A stretch of DNA of 64,000 nucleotides, from positions 1 through 64,000 of the forward strand of contig CAZKHG010000004.1 of NCBI GenBank assembly GCA_964552655.1, read 5' to 3'. Of the stretch, positions 49,127 to 57,101 are shown in pieces (positions within the stretch are counted from its first letter, which is position 1; each line of letters starts with the position of its first letter). The notes beneath the pieces were generated by a model. That model ran no database searches. It had not been told where the DNA came from and saw only the letters and a list, made by a program, of their open reading frames with translations. This stretch comes from CAZKHG01 sp964552655. GTDB taxonomy: Bacteria; Bacteroidota; Bacteroidia; Bacteroidales; Tenuifilaceae. Made by a program: the position numbers and the translations under genes.

Positions 49127-51283
49127 ATGAACGTTAAAGATTTGGCAAAAAAGATGAATCTGCTTAAACAGTTCAACTACGAATGGAAACCTCTTTACAG
49201 AGGTTACACCGATAAGATTCTTTACATTAATGTAGGCGCCAAAGAGATAAAAGAAAAGGCTGTTCCTGCTCAAATGAAAGAGAAATTCATCGGTGGTAAA
49301 GGTTACGGGTTACGTTTGCTTTGGGATGCAACAACACCATCAACCAAATGGAATGATCCTGAAAACGAGATCATTATTAGCTCTGGTCCCATTGGTGGCA
49401 TCACCCAGTATTCTGGTACTGGGAAATCGCTTCTGGTAAGCCTCTCCCCTCAAACCGATTCCGTGATGGACTCGAATGTTGGCGGTTTTTTTGGTCCATT
49501 CCTTAAATTTACCGGGTATGATGCGTTGGAACTTCAAGGTAAATCGGATAAAGACCTGATTATTTATATTGATGGCGTTAACCACAAAATTGAATTGTTT
49601 GAAGACCCCGGGTTCTCAAAAGATTCACATCTATTAGCAGAAGAATTGACAGAAGTTTTTGCAACTGATGAGAAAGATTACAAAAATATTGGCATTGTAT
49701 CAACTGGTGCTGCTGCCGAGCATTCGCTCATTGGAATGATAAATTTCACTTTCTACGACTCAAAACGGAAAAAAATTCGGTTGAAACAGGCTGGTCGCGG
49801 TGGCATTGGAACAGTGATGCGCGATAAAAAAATCAAAGCTATTGTTGCACGAATCGAAGGGGTTAAAGGCAATTTAAACAATGTGGCAAACCTGGAGGCA
49901 ATCACCGAAAGGGGTCGCAGGTACCAGAATGAAATACGTGAACTGGACGATCACCAATGCCAGATGCGGAAAAAGGGTACTGCAAATATTGCTAACGTTA
50001 TGAACGATTACGACCTGCTCCCAACCCACAATTTTAAATTTGGCAGCTCGGTGGATGGACAAAAAATTCACAGTAATATTTTCCGCGACAAGTATTTTAC
50101 CCAAAACCTGCCAGATGGGTGTTGGATTGGCTGCGCCATGAGCTGTTCTAAGGGCGTTGACGATTTTGTACTAAAAACCGGCCCGTACAAAGGGCAAAAA
50201 GTTATTGTTGATGGACCTGAGTACGAAACCGTTGCCGGACTGGGATCAAATCTGGGAATCTTCGATCCAGAGGCAATTATTGAAAATAATTTCTATTGCG
50301 ACACCTATGGCGTTTGTACAATTACCTGGGGAACGTGTATGGCCTTTGTTATGGAGTGCTTCGAAAATGGCATCTTAACCAAGGAGCACACTGGTGGCCT
50401 CGATCTTAAATTCGGCCAATTTGAAAATGCAATGGAAGTACTTCATCAACTTGCTCGTGGTGAAGGTTTTGGTATGATTGTTGGCCAAGGCGTGCGCAAA
50501 ATGAAGGAGTATTTTGTAAAGAATTTCGGTGCTGATGCTAAATTTTTAAATGATATCGGGATGGAGAATAAAGGACTTGAATATTCCCAATACGTTTCAA
50601 AGGAATCGCTGGCTCAGCAAGGAGGTTATGCAATGACCAACAAAGGGCCTCAGCACGATGAAGCATGGCTGATTTTCATGGATATGGTCAATAACCAAAT
50701 CCCAACTTTTGAGGCCAAAGCCGAAGCATTACATTACTTCCCAATGTTCCGTACCTGGTTTGGCCTACAAGGATTATGCAAACTCCCCTGGAATGACGTT
50801 GTTCCCAAGGGTAACGCCGAAACCAGTGAACCGCACAAAATTCCTGAGCATGTTGATAACTATGTTACCATCTATAATGCTGTAACCGGCAGTAACATTG
50901 ATAAAGATGGTTTAATCCGCCAGAGCGAACGCGTATATAATTTCCAGCGTATTTTTAATATCCGCCGCGGATATGGTTTACGCAAACACGACGCTCAGCC
51001 CTATAGGGCTTGCGGGCCGGTTACCAAAGAAGAATACATCAGCCGTCAGGAAAGGTATGATAAACAGCTAAAAGAGCAGGTTGGTATTGATCCAACAAAT
51101 ATGCAACTTGAAGAGAAAATGGCTGCTCTTAGGAAATATCGCGAAAACAGATACGAACAACTTCTTGATGCGGTTTACCAACGGCGAGGTTGGAACAGCA
51201 ATGGGGTTCCAAAAATTGAACACCTGAAAGAAATTGGCATGGATTTGCCGGAACTCATCGAAGTAGTTAAACCTTTGCAATAA
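49127..51283 (+). CDS. Aldehyde:ferredoxin oxidoreductase family, tungstopterin enzyme
   Basis: A 718-residue AOR-family protein, about 100 residues longer than classical AOR. The tungstopterin-binding N-domain is clear (YINVGAKE, GGKGYGLRLLW, SGTGKSLLVSLSPQT, GRGGIGTVMRDKKIKAI). Cluster ligands are C332, C336 and C340 (CWIGCAMSC) plus C551 (GLCKLPW). The first spacing is C-x3-C-x3-C, not the classical C-x2-C-x3-C. It oxidises aldehydes (or reduces acids) with ferredoxin; the substrate is unknown. It is a single gene with a terminator. Confidence 0.9.
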   Translation: MNVKDLAKKMNLLKQFNYEWKPLYRGYTDKILYINVGAKEIKEKAVPAQMKEKFIGGKGYGLRLLWDATTPSTKWNDPENEIIISSGPIGGITQYSGTGKSLLVSLSPQTDSVMDSNVGGFFGPFLKFTGYDALELQGKSDKDLIIYIDGVNHKIELFEDPGFSKDSHLLAEELTEVFATDEKDYKNIGIVSTGAAAEHSLIGMINFTFYDSKRKKIRLKQAGRGGIGTVMRDKKIKAIVARIEGVKGNLNNVANLEAITERGRRYQNEIRELDDHQCQMRKKGTANIANVMNDYDLLPTHNFKFGSSVDGQKIHSNIFRDKYFTQNLPDGCWIGCAMSCSKGVDDFVLKTGPYKGQKVIVDGPEYETVAGLGSNLGIFDPEAIIENNFYCDTYGVCTITWGTCMAFVMECFENGILTKEHTGGLDLKFGQFENAMEVLHQLARGEGFGMIVGQGVRKMKEYFVKNFGADAKFLNDIGMENKGLEYSQYVSKESLAQQGGYAMTNKGPQHDEAWLIFMDMVNNQIPTFEAKAEALHYFPMFRTWFGLQGLCKLPWNDVVPKGNAETSEPHKIPEHVDNYVTIYNAVTGSNIDKDGLIRQSERVYNFQRIFNIRRGYGLRKHDAQPYRACGPVTKEEYISRQERYDKQLKEQVGIDPTNMQLEEKMAALRKYRENRYEQLLDAVYQRRGWNSNGVPKIEHLKEIGMDLPELIEVVKPLQ

Positions 51284-51303
51284 TAAACCATTCATAAATA
51301 TTT

Positions 51304-51335
51304 AGGGGTTGAAAATTCAACCCCTTTTCTTTTTA
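51304..51335 (+). terminator. Terminator after the aldehyde oxidoreductase gene
   Basis: GGGGTTGAA (51305-51313) and TTCAACCCC (51316-51324), followed by TTTTCTTTTT. The stem is strong with a tight loop. Confidence 0.88.
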
Positions 51336-51410
51336 TTAATATTCGCTATATGATTAAATGGAATTTTATATTTCCTGAAAAGTTAGCATCAGGCATAAAA
51401 GGCAACCAGC

Positions 51411-51719
51411 CTAATACATTTTATTTATCATTGTTCCCCATTGATCACGGTTCTTAACCAGGAATTTTAGCTCTTTACCTTCCTTTGTAACAAGTATCAA
51501 CCCATTCGGAATTATTTTCCAGGTATTAAAAAACATGATCTCCTTAATTTGGGAAAAGAGAACCTCAAAATCGAAATGATTAGTATTATCATTCAGGGTT
51601 TTAAAATATAAACGTTGATTGGTAAGAATTAATTTACCAACAACCCGTGCATCAGCATTAAAATAATTGCTATCACTTGCTTTAAGCACTGTCTCATTTT
51701 CTTTAAGCTTTACTACCAT
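51411..51719 (-). CDS. Small GRAM/bacterial PH-like domain protein
   Basis: A 102-residue protein. Its sequence (LKENETVLKASDSNYF, VVGKLILTNQRLYFKTL, LFSQIKEIMFFNTWKIIPNGLIL) has the strand pattern and LTNQRLYF motif of GRAM/PH-like domains. No membrane segment or enzymatic motif is visible. In bacteria such domains may bind lipids or proteins; the role here is unknown. Confidence 0.68.
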   Translation of the reverse strand: MVVKLKENETVLKASDSNYFNADARVVGKLILTNQRLYFKTLNDNTNHFDFEVLFSQIKEIMFFNTWKIIPNGLILVTKEGKELKFLVKNRDQWGTMINKMY

Positions 51720-51975
51720 GGTTTTGTATATTTTATCCGACTTATTTTTTCAACAATTAAACAGCTAACCAACATCATTCCAAACACCACATCATATTGT
51801 AAATCTTTACGTTAAGCAATTATTATTCATTTTAAACCTGTTCGGAAATGAACATTGTGTGTTCGTTTTAATGACAATAAGACAACAAAGGATGATAATT
51901 TGTTACAAGAAAATTAGTCTTTTCAAAAAGAATTTTGAAACTGGATATAGATGAAACTATAAATTTCCCGGTTAA

Positions 51976-52383
51976 CTAGCCTCCACTTAATTTGTTTACA
52001 ATCTCTTCCGGGAAGGGAATTGGCCTGCCATTCCTAACCAAAACTGTATAAACCCTTGCTTTAGCAATAACCTCATCATTGGAAATCTTATAAATATCTT
52101 GTTCAAATACTAGTTTTAAATTACCCTCTTTATAGGCATTAGAACAAACCTTGAATTCATCTCCGCTTCTGAGGGAGTGCTTGTAGTCAATCTCGATCCT
52201 GTAAACCACGCCATCTAAACCTTGTTCATGCAATCCGGCAAAATCGGTGCCTGCAAATTTCAAAAACTCATGGCGGGTGTGTTCAAGGTAGTGCAGGTAA
52301 TTGGCATTATTAACTACTCCCTGTAAATCACATTCGTAATCTCTAACCTTGAACTGGAGTTCAAAAGAATAAGTTTTATTCAT
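51976..52383 (-). CDS. Acyl-CoA thioesterase, YbgC/4HBT family
   Basis: A 135-residue hot-dog thioesterase. The catalytic motif DLQGVVNNANYLHYLEHTRHEFL (Asp near residue 19) and the YKHSLRSGDEF segment are typical of the YbgC/4-hydroxybenzoyl-CoA thioesterase family. It hydrolyses acyl-CoA; chain preference is unknown. The start is the ATG at 52381-52383, two bases after the DUF1573 stop codon, so the two are cotranscribed. Confidence 0.88.
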   Translation of the reverse strand: MNKTYSFELQFKVRDYECDLQGVVNNANYLHYLEHTRHEFLKFAGTDFAGLHEQGLDGVVYRIEIDYKHSLRSGDEFKVCSNAYKEGNLKLVFEQDIYKISNDEVIAKARVYTVLVRNGRPIPFPEEIVNKLSGG

Positions 52384-52385
52384 TC

Positions 52386-53477
52386 TCAAGGCTTTACAAC
52401 AACACCGCTAAGGCGAAGAACCATTGATGGGGATTTTGGATCGTTGGTAATAACTGTAATACTCTTGGTTTGACGACCAGAGTATCCATCGGTTCTGAAT
52501 GAAGCTTTTATTGAACTGGATGCGCCGGGTTTAAGAATCTTATCAGAGGGTTCTACAGTTGTACAACCACAACTGGGTTTTATTTTTCTGATAATCAGAT
52601 CACTCTTCCCAGTATTTCGAAATACAAACTCATATTCGGCGTTTTTACCCTCGGTAATCTGCCCAAAATCGAAAGCGGTTTGATCAAACTCAATTTTAGG
52701 GGCTTTTTCCAGCTGCTTACTGGTTAACTTTGAAAAATCTTCCTCAATGGTTCCAGTTATTGTAAAAAAATTATTCTGAATCAGCTTATCATTCACATTT
52801 ATCATGAACCTATCAATAATTAAACCCCATTCTCCCCGTTTCGAGGGGTCGTAGCTTACAACCATTATCCCCTTTTCATTTGGTTTGATAGTCTCAGGGA
52901 TAAACTTCACAGATATATAGCTGTTTGTCTGTTGGTTAAATGATAGTTTAACTGGTTCACTAGTAAAATTCATATAGTTTAACGTATCAACAGCAATTTT
53001 TCCCATTAAGATTCTATCCAAACGGACATGATTCCGATCAAACATAATCTCCCCATACTGCCGGTTGTATAATTCCTCCGGAGTTTTTTCATGTTCTTTG
53101 ACAAATCCTTTAATTTGCAGGATAACTGTTGGGGTTTCAGTATTAGTATAAACAGTTATGGTTTCATTAAATTTCTGTGTTCGCCCTTTAGGGTTGTATT
53201 CAACTTTAATTGCAGATTTTGAACCAGGAAGAACAGGTTGTTTTGGCCAGTCCGGTGTTGTACACCCACAACTGGTAATCACCCTGTGAATGATCAAAGG
53301 TGTTCCACCTGTATTGGCAAATTCAAAAATTTTCGTTACAACGCCATCATCCTCCTTGATCGTTCCAAAATCATAGGTTAAATCAGAAAAAGAGATGGTT
53401 GCTGATTTCTGCTGTGTCCAACCCAGGAATGGGAAAAAGGTTAATCCCAGCAAAATTGATAAAATTTTATTTTTCAT
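52386..53477 (-). CDS. DUF1573 protein with two CGCT repeats, secreted
   Basis: A 363-residue protein with a signal peptide (about 1-21). Two DUF1573 immunoglobulin-like domains (about 22-125 and 255-360) each carry the SCGCT motif (ITSCGCTTPDW and KPSCGCTTVEP) within a DFG-start pattern (YDFGTIKE, FDFGQITE). This family is abundant in Bacteroidetes and its function is not established. The start is the ATG at 53475-53477. It heads a two-gene operon with the thioesterase. Confidence 0.83.
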   Translation of the reverse strand: MKNKILSILLGLTFFPFLGWTQQKSATISFSDLTYDFGTIKEDDGVVTKIFEFANTGGTPLIIHRVITSCGCTTPDWPKQPVLPGSKSAIKVEYNPKGRTQKFNETITVYTNTETPTVILQIKGFVKEHEKTPEELYNRQYGEIMFDRNHVRLDRILMGKIAVDTLNYMNFTSEPVKLSFNQQTNSYISVKFIPETIKPNEKGIMVVSYDPSKRGEWGLIIDRFMINVNDKLIQNNFFTITGTIEEDFSKLTSKQLEKAPKIEFDQTAFDFGQITEGKNAEYEFVFRNTGKSDLIIRKIKPSCGCTTVEPSDKILKPGASSSIKASFRTDGYSGRQTKSITVITNDPKSPSMVLRLSGVVVKP

Positions 53478-53651
53478 TGTGAAATTTTTAGAACCACTCG
53501 TCAAAGTTAAAAAAGATTTAAGCCGGTTTTCAAATAATATGCCCTTTTTATATTATAATGACTATCAAAACACCCAATTCTTGATTTTTTATAAAAAATT
53601 TTAACCTGATATTCTATTTATCATTTACTTTACAAAAGCAAAATACCGTTT

Positions 53652-54842
53652 ATGGATAGTATACTTGAGTCCTTAAAGAAAAGTTCTGAGGAATTATTTG
53701 AGACAACCCTGAATAACAGGCGATATTTGCATGAAAACCCGGAACTCTCATTTAATGAGTTAAATACCTCATTGTATATATCTGATTTCCTAATAAAGAA
53801 TAACATCAGGGTAATAAACAATTTTAGCGGAACAAGTGTCATTGGAATTCTGGATGGCTTATTGCCGGGTGGTACATTGGGTTTTAGAGCTGAAATGGAT
53901 GCGCTACCCATAAATGAGATGGCAGCTGTGAGTTTCAGATCACAAGTTCCCGGGGTAATGCATGCCTGCGGACATGATATCCACTCATCAATCCTGCTGA
54001 GTGCTGCCAAACTGCTCCAGCAGTATAAAGATATAATTAAGGGCAAAATTGTTTTTATTTTCGAATCGGGCGAGGAACAGCTGCCCGGGGGAGCAAAATC
54101 CATTATCGATTCCATCGCGTTTCAGGGTAACCTACCTGACAAAATGATAGGATTTCACATTCTTCCTGAACTTGACGCCGGTAAAGCAGGGTTTAAAGAA
54201 GAGAGATATATGGCATCAGGTGATGAGATTTACATCACAGTTAAAGGCAAGGGCGGGCATGCTGCTTTACCACAAACCCTTATAGATCCAATAGTAATTG
54301 CATCAAACCTGATAATATCATTACAACAAATTGTCAGTCGCAAAGCTCCACCATTGGTACCCAGTGTCCTCTCCTTCGGAAAAATTTTTGCCGATGGGGC
54401 AACAAACATTATACCCGATAAGGTAGAAATAGCTGGCACATTCCGAACCATGGATGAGAGCTGGCGTAAAGAAGCACATATTCTTATTGAGCAGATTGCC
54501 CTAAACACCACTAAAAGCATGGGTGGTATTTGTGATATTGAAATACGAAAAGGATACCCTTCTGTATATAACAACCCTGAGCTGACCAAAAAAGTTGCCA
54601 ATCTTACCGGGAAATACCTTGGTGATGAAAATGTTATAAACCTTGAGCCGCGGATGACAACTGATGATTTTGCATATTTCAGCCAGCTTATGCCATCAGT
54701 TTTTTTCAGGCTGGGGACAGGTTTTAACAACCAGAAACCCTACCAGTTGCACAACCCCGAATTTATTGCAAACGAGGAAATACTCCGGTTCGCACCCGGT
54801 TTGTTGGTCTGGCTGGCTATTGAATTGAACGGGAAAAGCTGA
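53652..54842 (+). CDS. M20-family amidohydrolase (N-acyl amino acid type)
   Basis: A 396-residue metal-dependent amidohydrolase of the M20D family (hippurate/N-acyl-L-amino acid hydrolase). Metal and catalytic residues are visible: RAEMDALP, HACGHDIHSS, ESGEEQLPGG, a His in GFHILPE, and C-terminal His in QLHNPEF. The central dimerisation domain (about 180-300, GKGGHAALPQTLIDP) is intact. No signal peptide is seen, so it is cytoplasmic and likely releases amino acids from N-acyl peptides. It is convergent with trxA. Confidence 0.93.
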   Translation: MDSILESLKKSSEELFETTLNNRRYLHENPELSFNELNTSLYISDFLIKNNIRVINNFSGTSVIGILDGLLPGGTLGFRAEMDALPINEMAAVSFRSQVPGVMHACGHDIHSSILLSAAKLLQQYKDIIKGKIVFIFESGEEQLPGGAKSIIDSIAFQGNLPDKMIGFHILPELDAGKAGFKEERYMASGDEIYITVKGKGGHAALPQTLIDPIVIASNLIISLQQIVSRKAPPLVPSVLSFGKIFADGATNIIPDKVEIAGTFRTMDESWRKEAHILIEQIALNTTKSMGGICDIEIRKGYPSVYNNPELTKKVANLTGKYLGDENVINLEPRMTTDDFAYFSQLMPSVFFRLGTGFNNQKPYQLHNPEFIANEEILRFAPGLLVWLAIELNGKS

Positions 54843-54854
54843 AACAGGATTGAT

Positions 54855-54880
54855 AAAAAAAATCCGGGATGCAACCCGGA
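54855..54880 (-). terminator. Terminator of trxA
   Basis: TCCGGG (54863-54868), a 6-base loop and CCCGGA (54875-54880). On the minus strand an eight-base U-run follows (54862-54855). Confidence 0.88.
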
Positions 54881-54906
54881 ATAATATTTTTACCTAAACC
54901 CACAAG

Positions 54907-55263
54907 TTACTCTACACCCAGAACATCTTTAAATGCCTTTTTAAAAGTATCTTTTGGAAGGGCTCCCATTGCCATCTGTGGTTTATCATCCTTGGGGATG
55001 AAAAGTAATGAGGGAATGCTCCTGATTCCAAATATGGATGCAAGCTCCTGTTCACTTTCAGTATCAACCTTGTAAATGTCAATTTTACCGTCATACTCTT
55101 TGGAAAGCTCTTCGAGAATTGGAGCAACCATTTTGCAGGGACCGCACCAATCGGCATAAAAGTCAATTATTGCAGGCCTGGTACCTTCAAATTTCCACTC
55201 GGTATTCTTGTTATAATCAAATACCTTTTGCTTAAAGGTTTCTACGTTTAAATGCTCAATCAT
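54907..55263 (-). CDS. trxA: Thioredoxin
   Basis: A 118-residue thioredoxin with the active site WCGPCK near residue 38 and cis-Pro in SIPSLLF. It has an N-terminal extension of about 15 residues relative to E. coli TrxA and no signal peptide, so it is cytoplasmic. It is a single gene with a strong terminator. A TATATTTG box lies upstream but its -33 spacing is long. Confidence 0.94.
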   Translation of the reverse strand: MIEHLNVETFKQKVFDYNKNTEWKFEGTRPAIIDFYADWCGPCKMVAPILEELSKEYDGKIDIYKVDTESEQELASIFGIRSIPSLLFIPKDDKPQMAMGALPKDTFKKAFKDVLGVE

Positions 55264-55518
55264 AATATAATTTAGTTAAGTTAATATTCAAATATATTTA
55301 GATATTTAGATTTGTTAATACCAAATTTAATACCAGAAACGGAAAACCTGACAAATTGTTCCGGGTAAGTTCAACTATTTTTTATCAAATCAAAACAATT
55401 TGCTAAGTAAAACATCTTAAGTCGCTGATTGTTTATGATAATCTTACTAATATTTTGATAAATTGATCCGATCAGATTAAGGTAGCCGTAATAGATTTTA
55501 AAGATTCACCTTTTATAG

Positions 55519-55526
55519 TAATTTTG
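55519..55526 (+). promoter_or_regulatory. -7 box for the CCA-adding enzyme gene
   Basis: TAATTTTG, a perfect -7 match, 16 bases before the ATG at 55543. No good -33 TTTG is seen. Transcription from here would exclude the upstream TTG at 55534 as a useful start. Confidence 0.5.
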
Positions 55527-55542
55527 TCAGGTTTTGGATAAA

Positions 55543-56973
55543 ATGCAAGAGCACTTAAAACATAATGTTTTTAAAATTATTACTGATGTAGCCTCATCGG
55601 AAGGAGTTGAAGTTTATGTTATAGGGGGGTTTGTAAGGGATATCTTTCTTAACCGCACATCAAAGGATATTGACTTTGTAGTACTGGGAAATGGGATTAA
55701 GCTCGCCGAGAAGGTGGCTGCTAAGCTCAAAAGTTCAAAACTCAGCGTATTTAAAAACTTTGGCACTGCCCAAATCAAGTTCCAAGAACTGGAAATAGAG
55801 TTTGTTGGAGCCAGGAAAGAATCCTATCGAGCAAATTCCCGCAAACCTATAGTGGAAAACGGGACATTGGAGGATGATCTGAAAAGGAGGGATTTCACAA
55901 TTAATGCCCTGGCGATAAGCCTGATCAAAACAAATTACGGGCAACTGCTCGATCCGTTTGAAGGGTTAAATGATATTGAGAACCGGGTAATACGAACCCC
56001 GATGGATCCGGATATCACTTTTACTGATGATCCGTTAAGAATGATCAGGGCGATACGGTTTGCTTCGCAGCTGAATTTTGTGATAGAGCAAAAAACACTT
56101 GAAGCTATCAGAAGGAATGCAGAAAGAATTGAAATTGTTTCAAAAGAAAGAATAGCCGAGGAGCTACATAAAATAATCCTTTCCGAAAGACCCTCAAACG
56201 GATTTCTGCTCCTCGATCAAACCAACCTGCTTAAGCTGATTTTCCCATCGTTACATGAGCTAAAAGGGGTTGAAGTAAAAAATGGGCTGGGCCATAAGGA
56301 CAATTTTTTCCATACATTGCAGGTGTTGGATAACCTCTCCCGAAAATCAGATAACCTTTGGCTGCGCTGGTCGGCTCTGCTCCATGATATTGCAAAACCT
56401 GCAACCAAACGTTTTCAACCCAAGCAGGGATGGACTTTCCATGGCCATGAATTTTTAGGAGCTAAAATGGTTCCCGAGATCTTTCGTGTGATGAAGCTAC
56501 CGTTGAACGAAAAGATGAAGTACGTTCAGAAAATGGTGCTACTCCACCTGAGACCAATCATCCTATCGCAGGAGGTAGTTACCGATTCGGCGGTTCGCCG
56601 ATTACTATTCGATGCAGGAGACGATATAGATGATTTAATGACATTGTGCGAAGCCGATATCACCTCAAAAAATGACAGCACGGTAAGGAAACACCTGTCC
56701 AACTTTCGAATTGTCCGGAAAAAACTTGTTGAACTTGAAGAAAAGGATACCATCAGAAACTTTCAACCACCCATAACGGGTGAAATGATAATGAAGGCAT
56801 TCAACCTTAAACCCTGTAAAGAGATTGGTGTGATTAAAACCTATATCAAAGATGCAATCCTTGATGGGGTAATACACAATAACTACGATGAAGCATATAA
56901 GCTGATGATTGAAAAAGGGAAAGAGCTTGGGCTGAAAATCAGAGGAACAAAAAATTGTAAGTCAACAATATAA
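55543..56973 (+). CDS. cca: CCA tRNA nucleotidyltransferase with HD domain
   Basis: A 476-residue class II nucleotidyltransferase that adds or repairs the 3' CCA of tRNA. It has GGFVRDIFL, catalytic DIDFVV, the RRDFTINALAI motif, an RNA-binding region with RFASQLNF and an HD domain (LLHDIAKP, HGHEFLGAKM) near residues 285-320. The HD domain suggests a phosphohydrolase activity, as in related bacterial enzymes. The ATG at 55543 is chosen over an in-frame TTG at 55534. Confidence 0.9.
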   Translation: MQEHLKHNVFKIITDVASSEGVEVYVIGGFVRDIFLNRTSKDIDFVVLGNGIKLAEKVAAKLKSSKLSVFKNFGTAQIKFQELEIEFVGARKESYRANSRKPIVENGTLEDDLKRRDFTINALAISLIKTNYGQLLDPFEGLNDIENRVIRTPMDPDITFTDDPLRMIRAIRFASQLNFVIEQKTLEAIRRNAERIEIVSKERIAEELHKIILSERPSNGFLLLDQTNLLKLIFPSLHELKGVEVKNGLGHKDNFFHTLQVLDNLSRKSDNLWLRWSALLHDIAKPATKRFQPKQGWTFHGHEFLGAKMVPEIFRVMKLPLNEKMKYVQKMVLLHLRPIILSQEVVTDSAVRRLLFDAGDDIDDLMTLCEADITSKNDSTVRKHLSNFRIVRKKLVELEEKDTIRNFQPPITGEMIMKAFNLKPCKEIGVIKTYIKDAILDGVIHNNYDEAYKLMIEKGKELGLKIRGTKNCKSTI

Positions 56974-57101
56974 TAATCATTCCTGTAAGCAGTTAAAACC
57001 AAAATTATACTAAAAATTCATTGAAAAACAGAAATCTCTCCTTCCCCTTATCTCGTGTTAAACTTAATTCCATATTATAAATCCAATCAAAAAAAGCTAA
57101 A

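Noticed and set aside
53630..54730. Long reading frames antisense to the M20 amidohydrolase (161 and 166 residues)
   Set aside because: They are fully opposite a clearly conserved gene, have low-complexity or unfamiliar sequence and no motif. They follow from the codon bias of the real gene.
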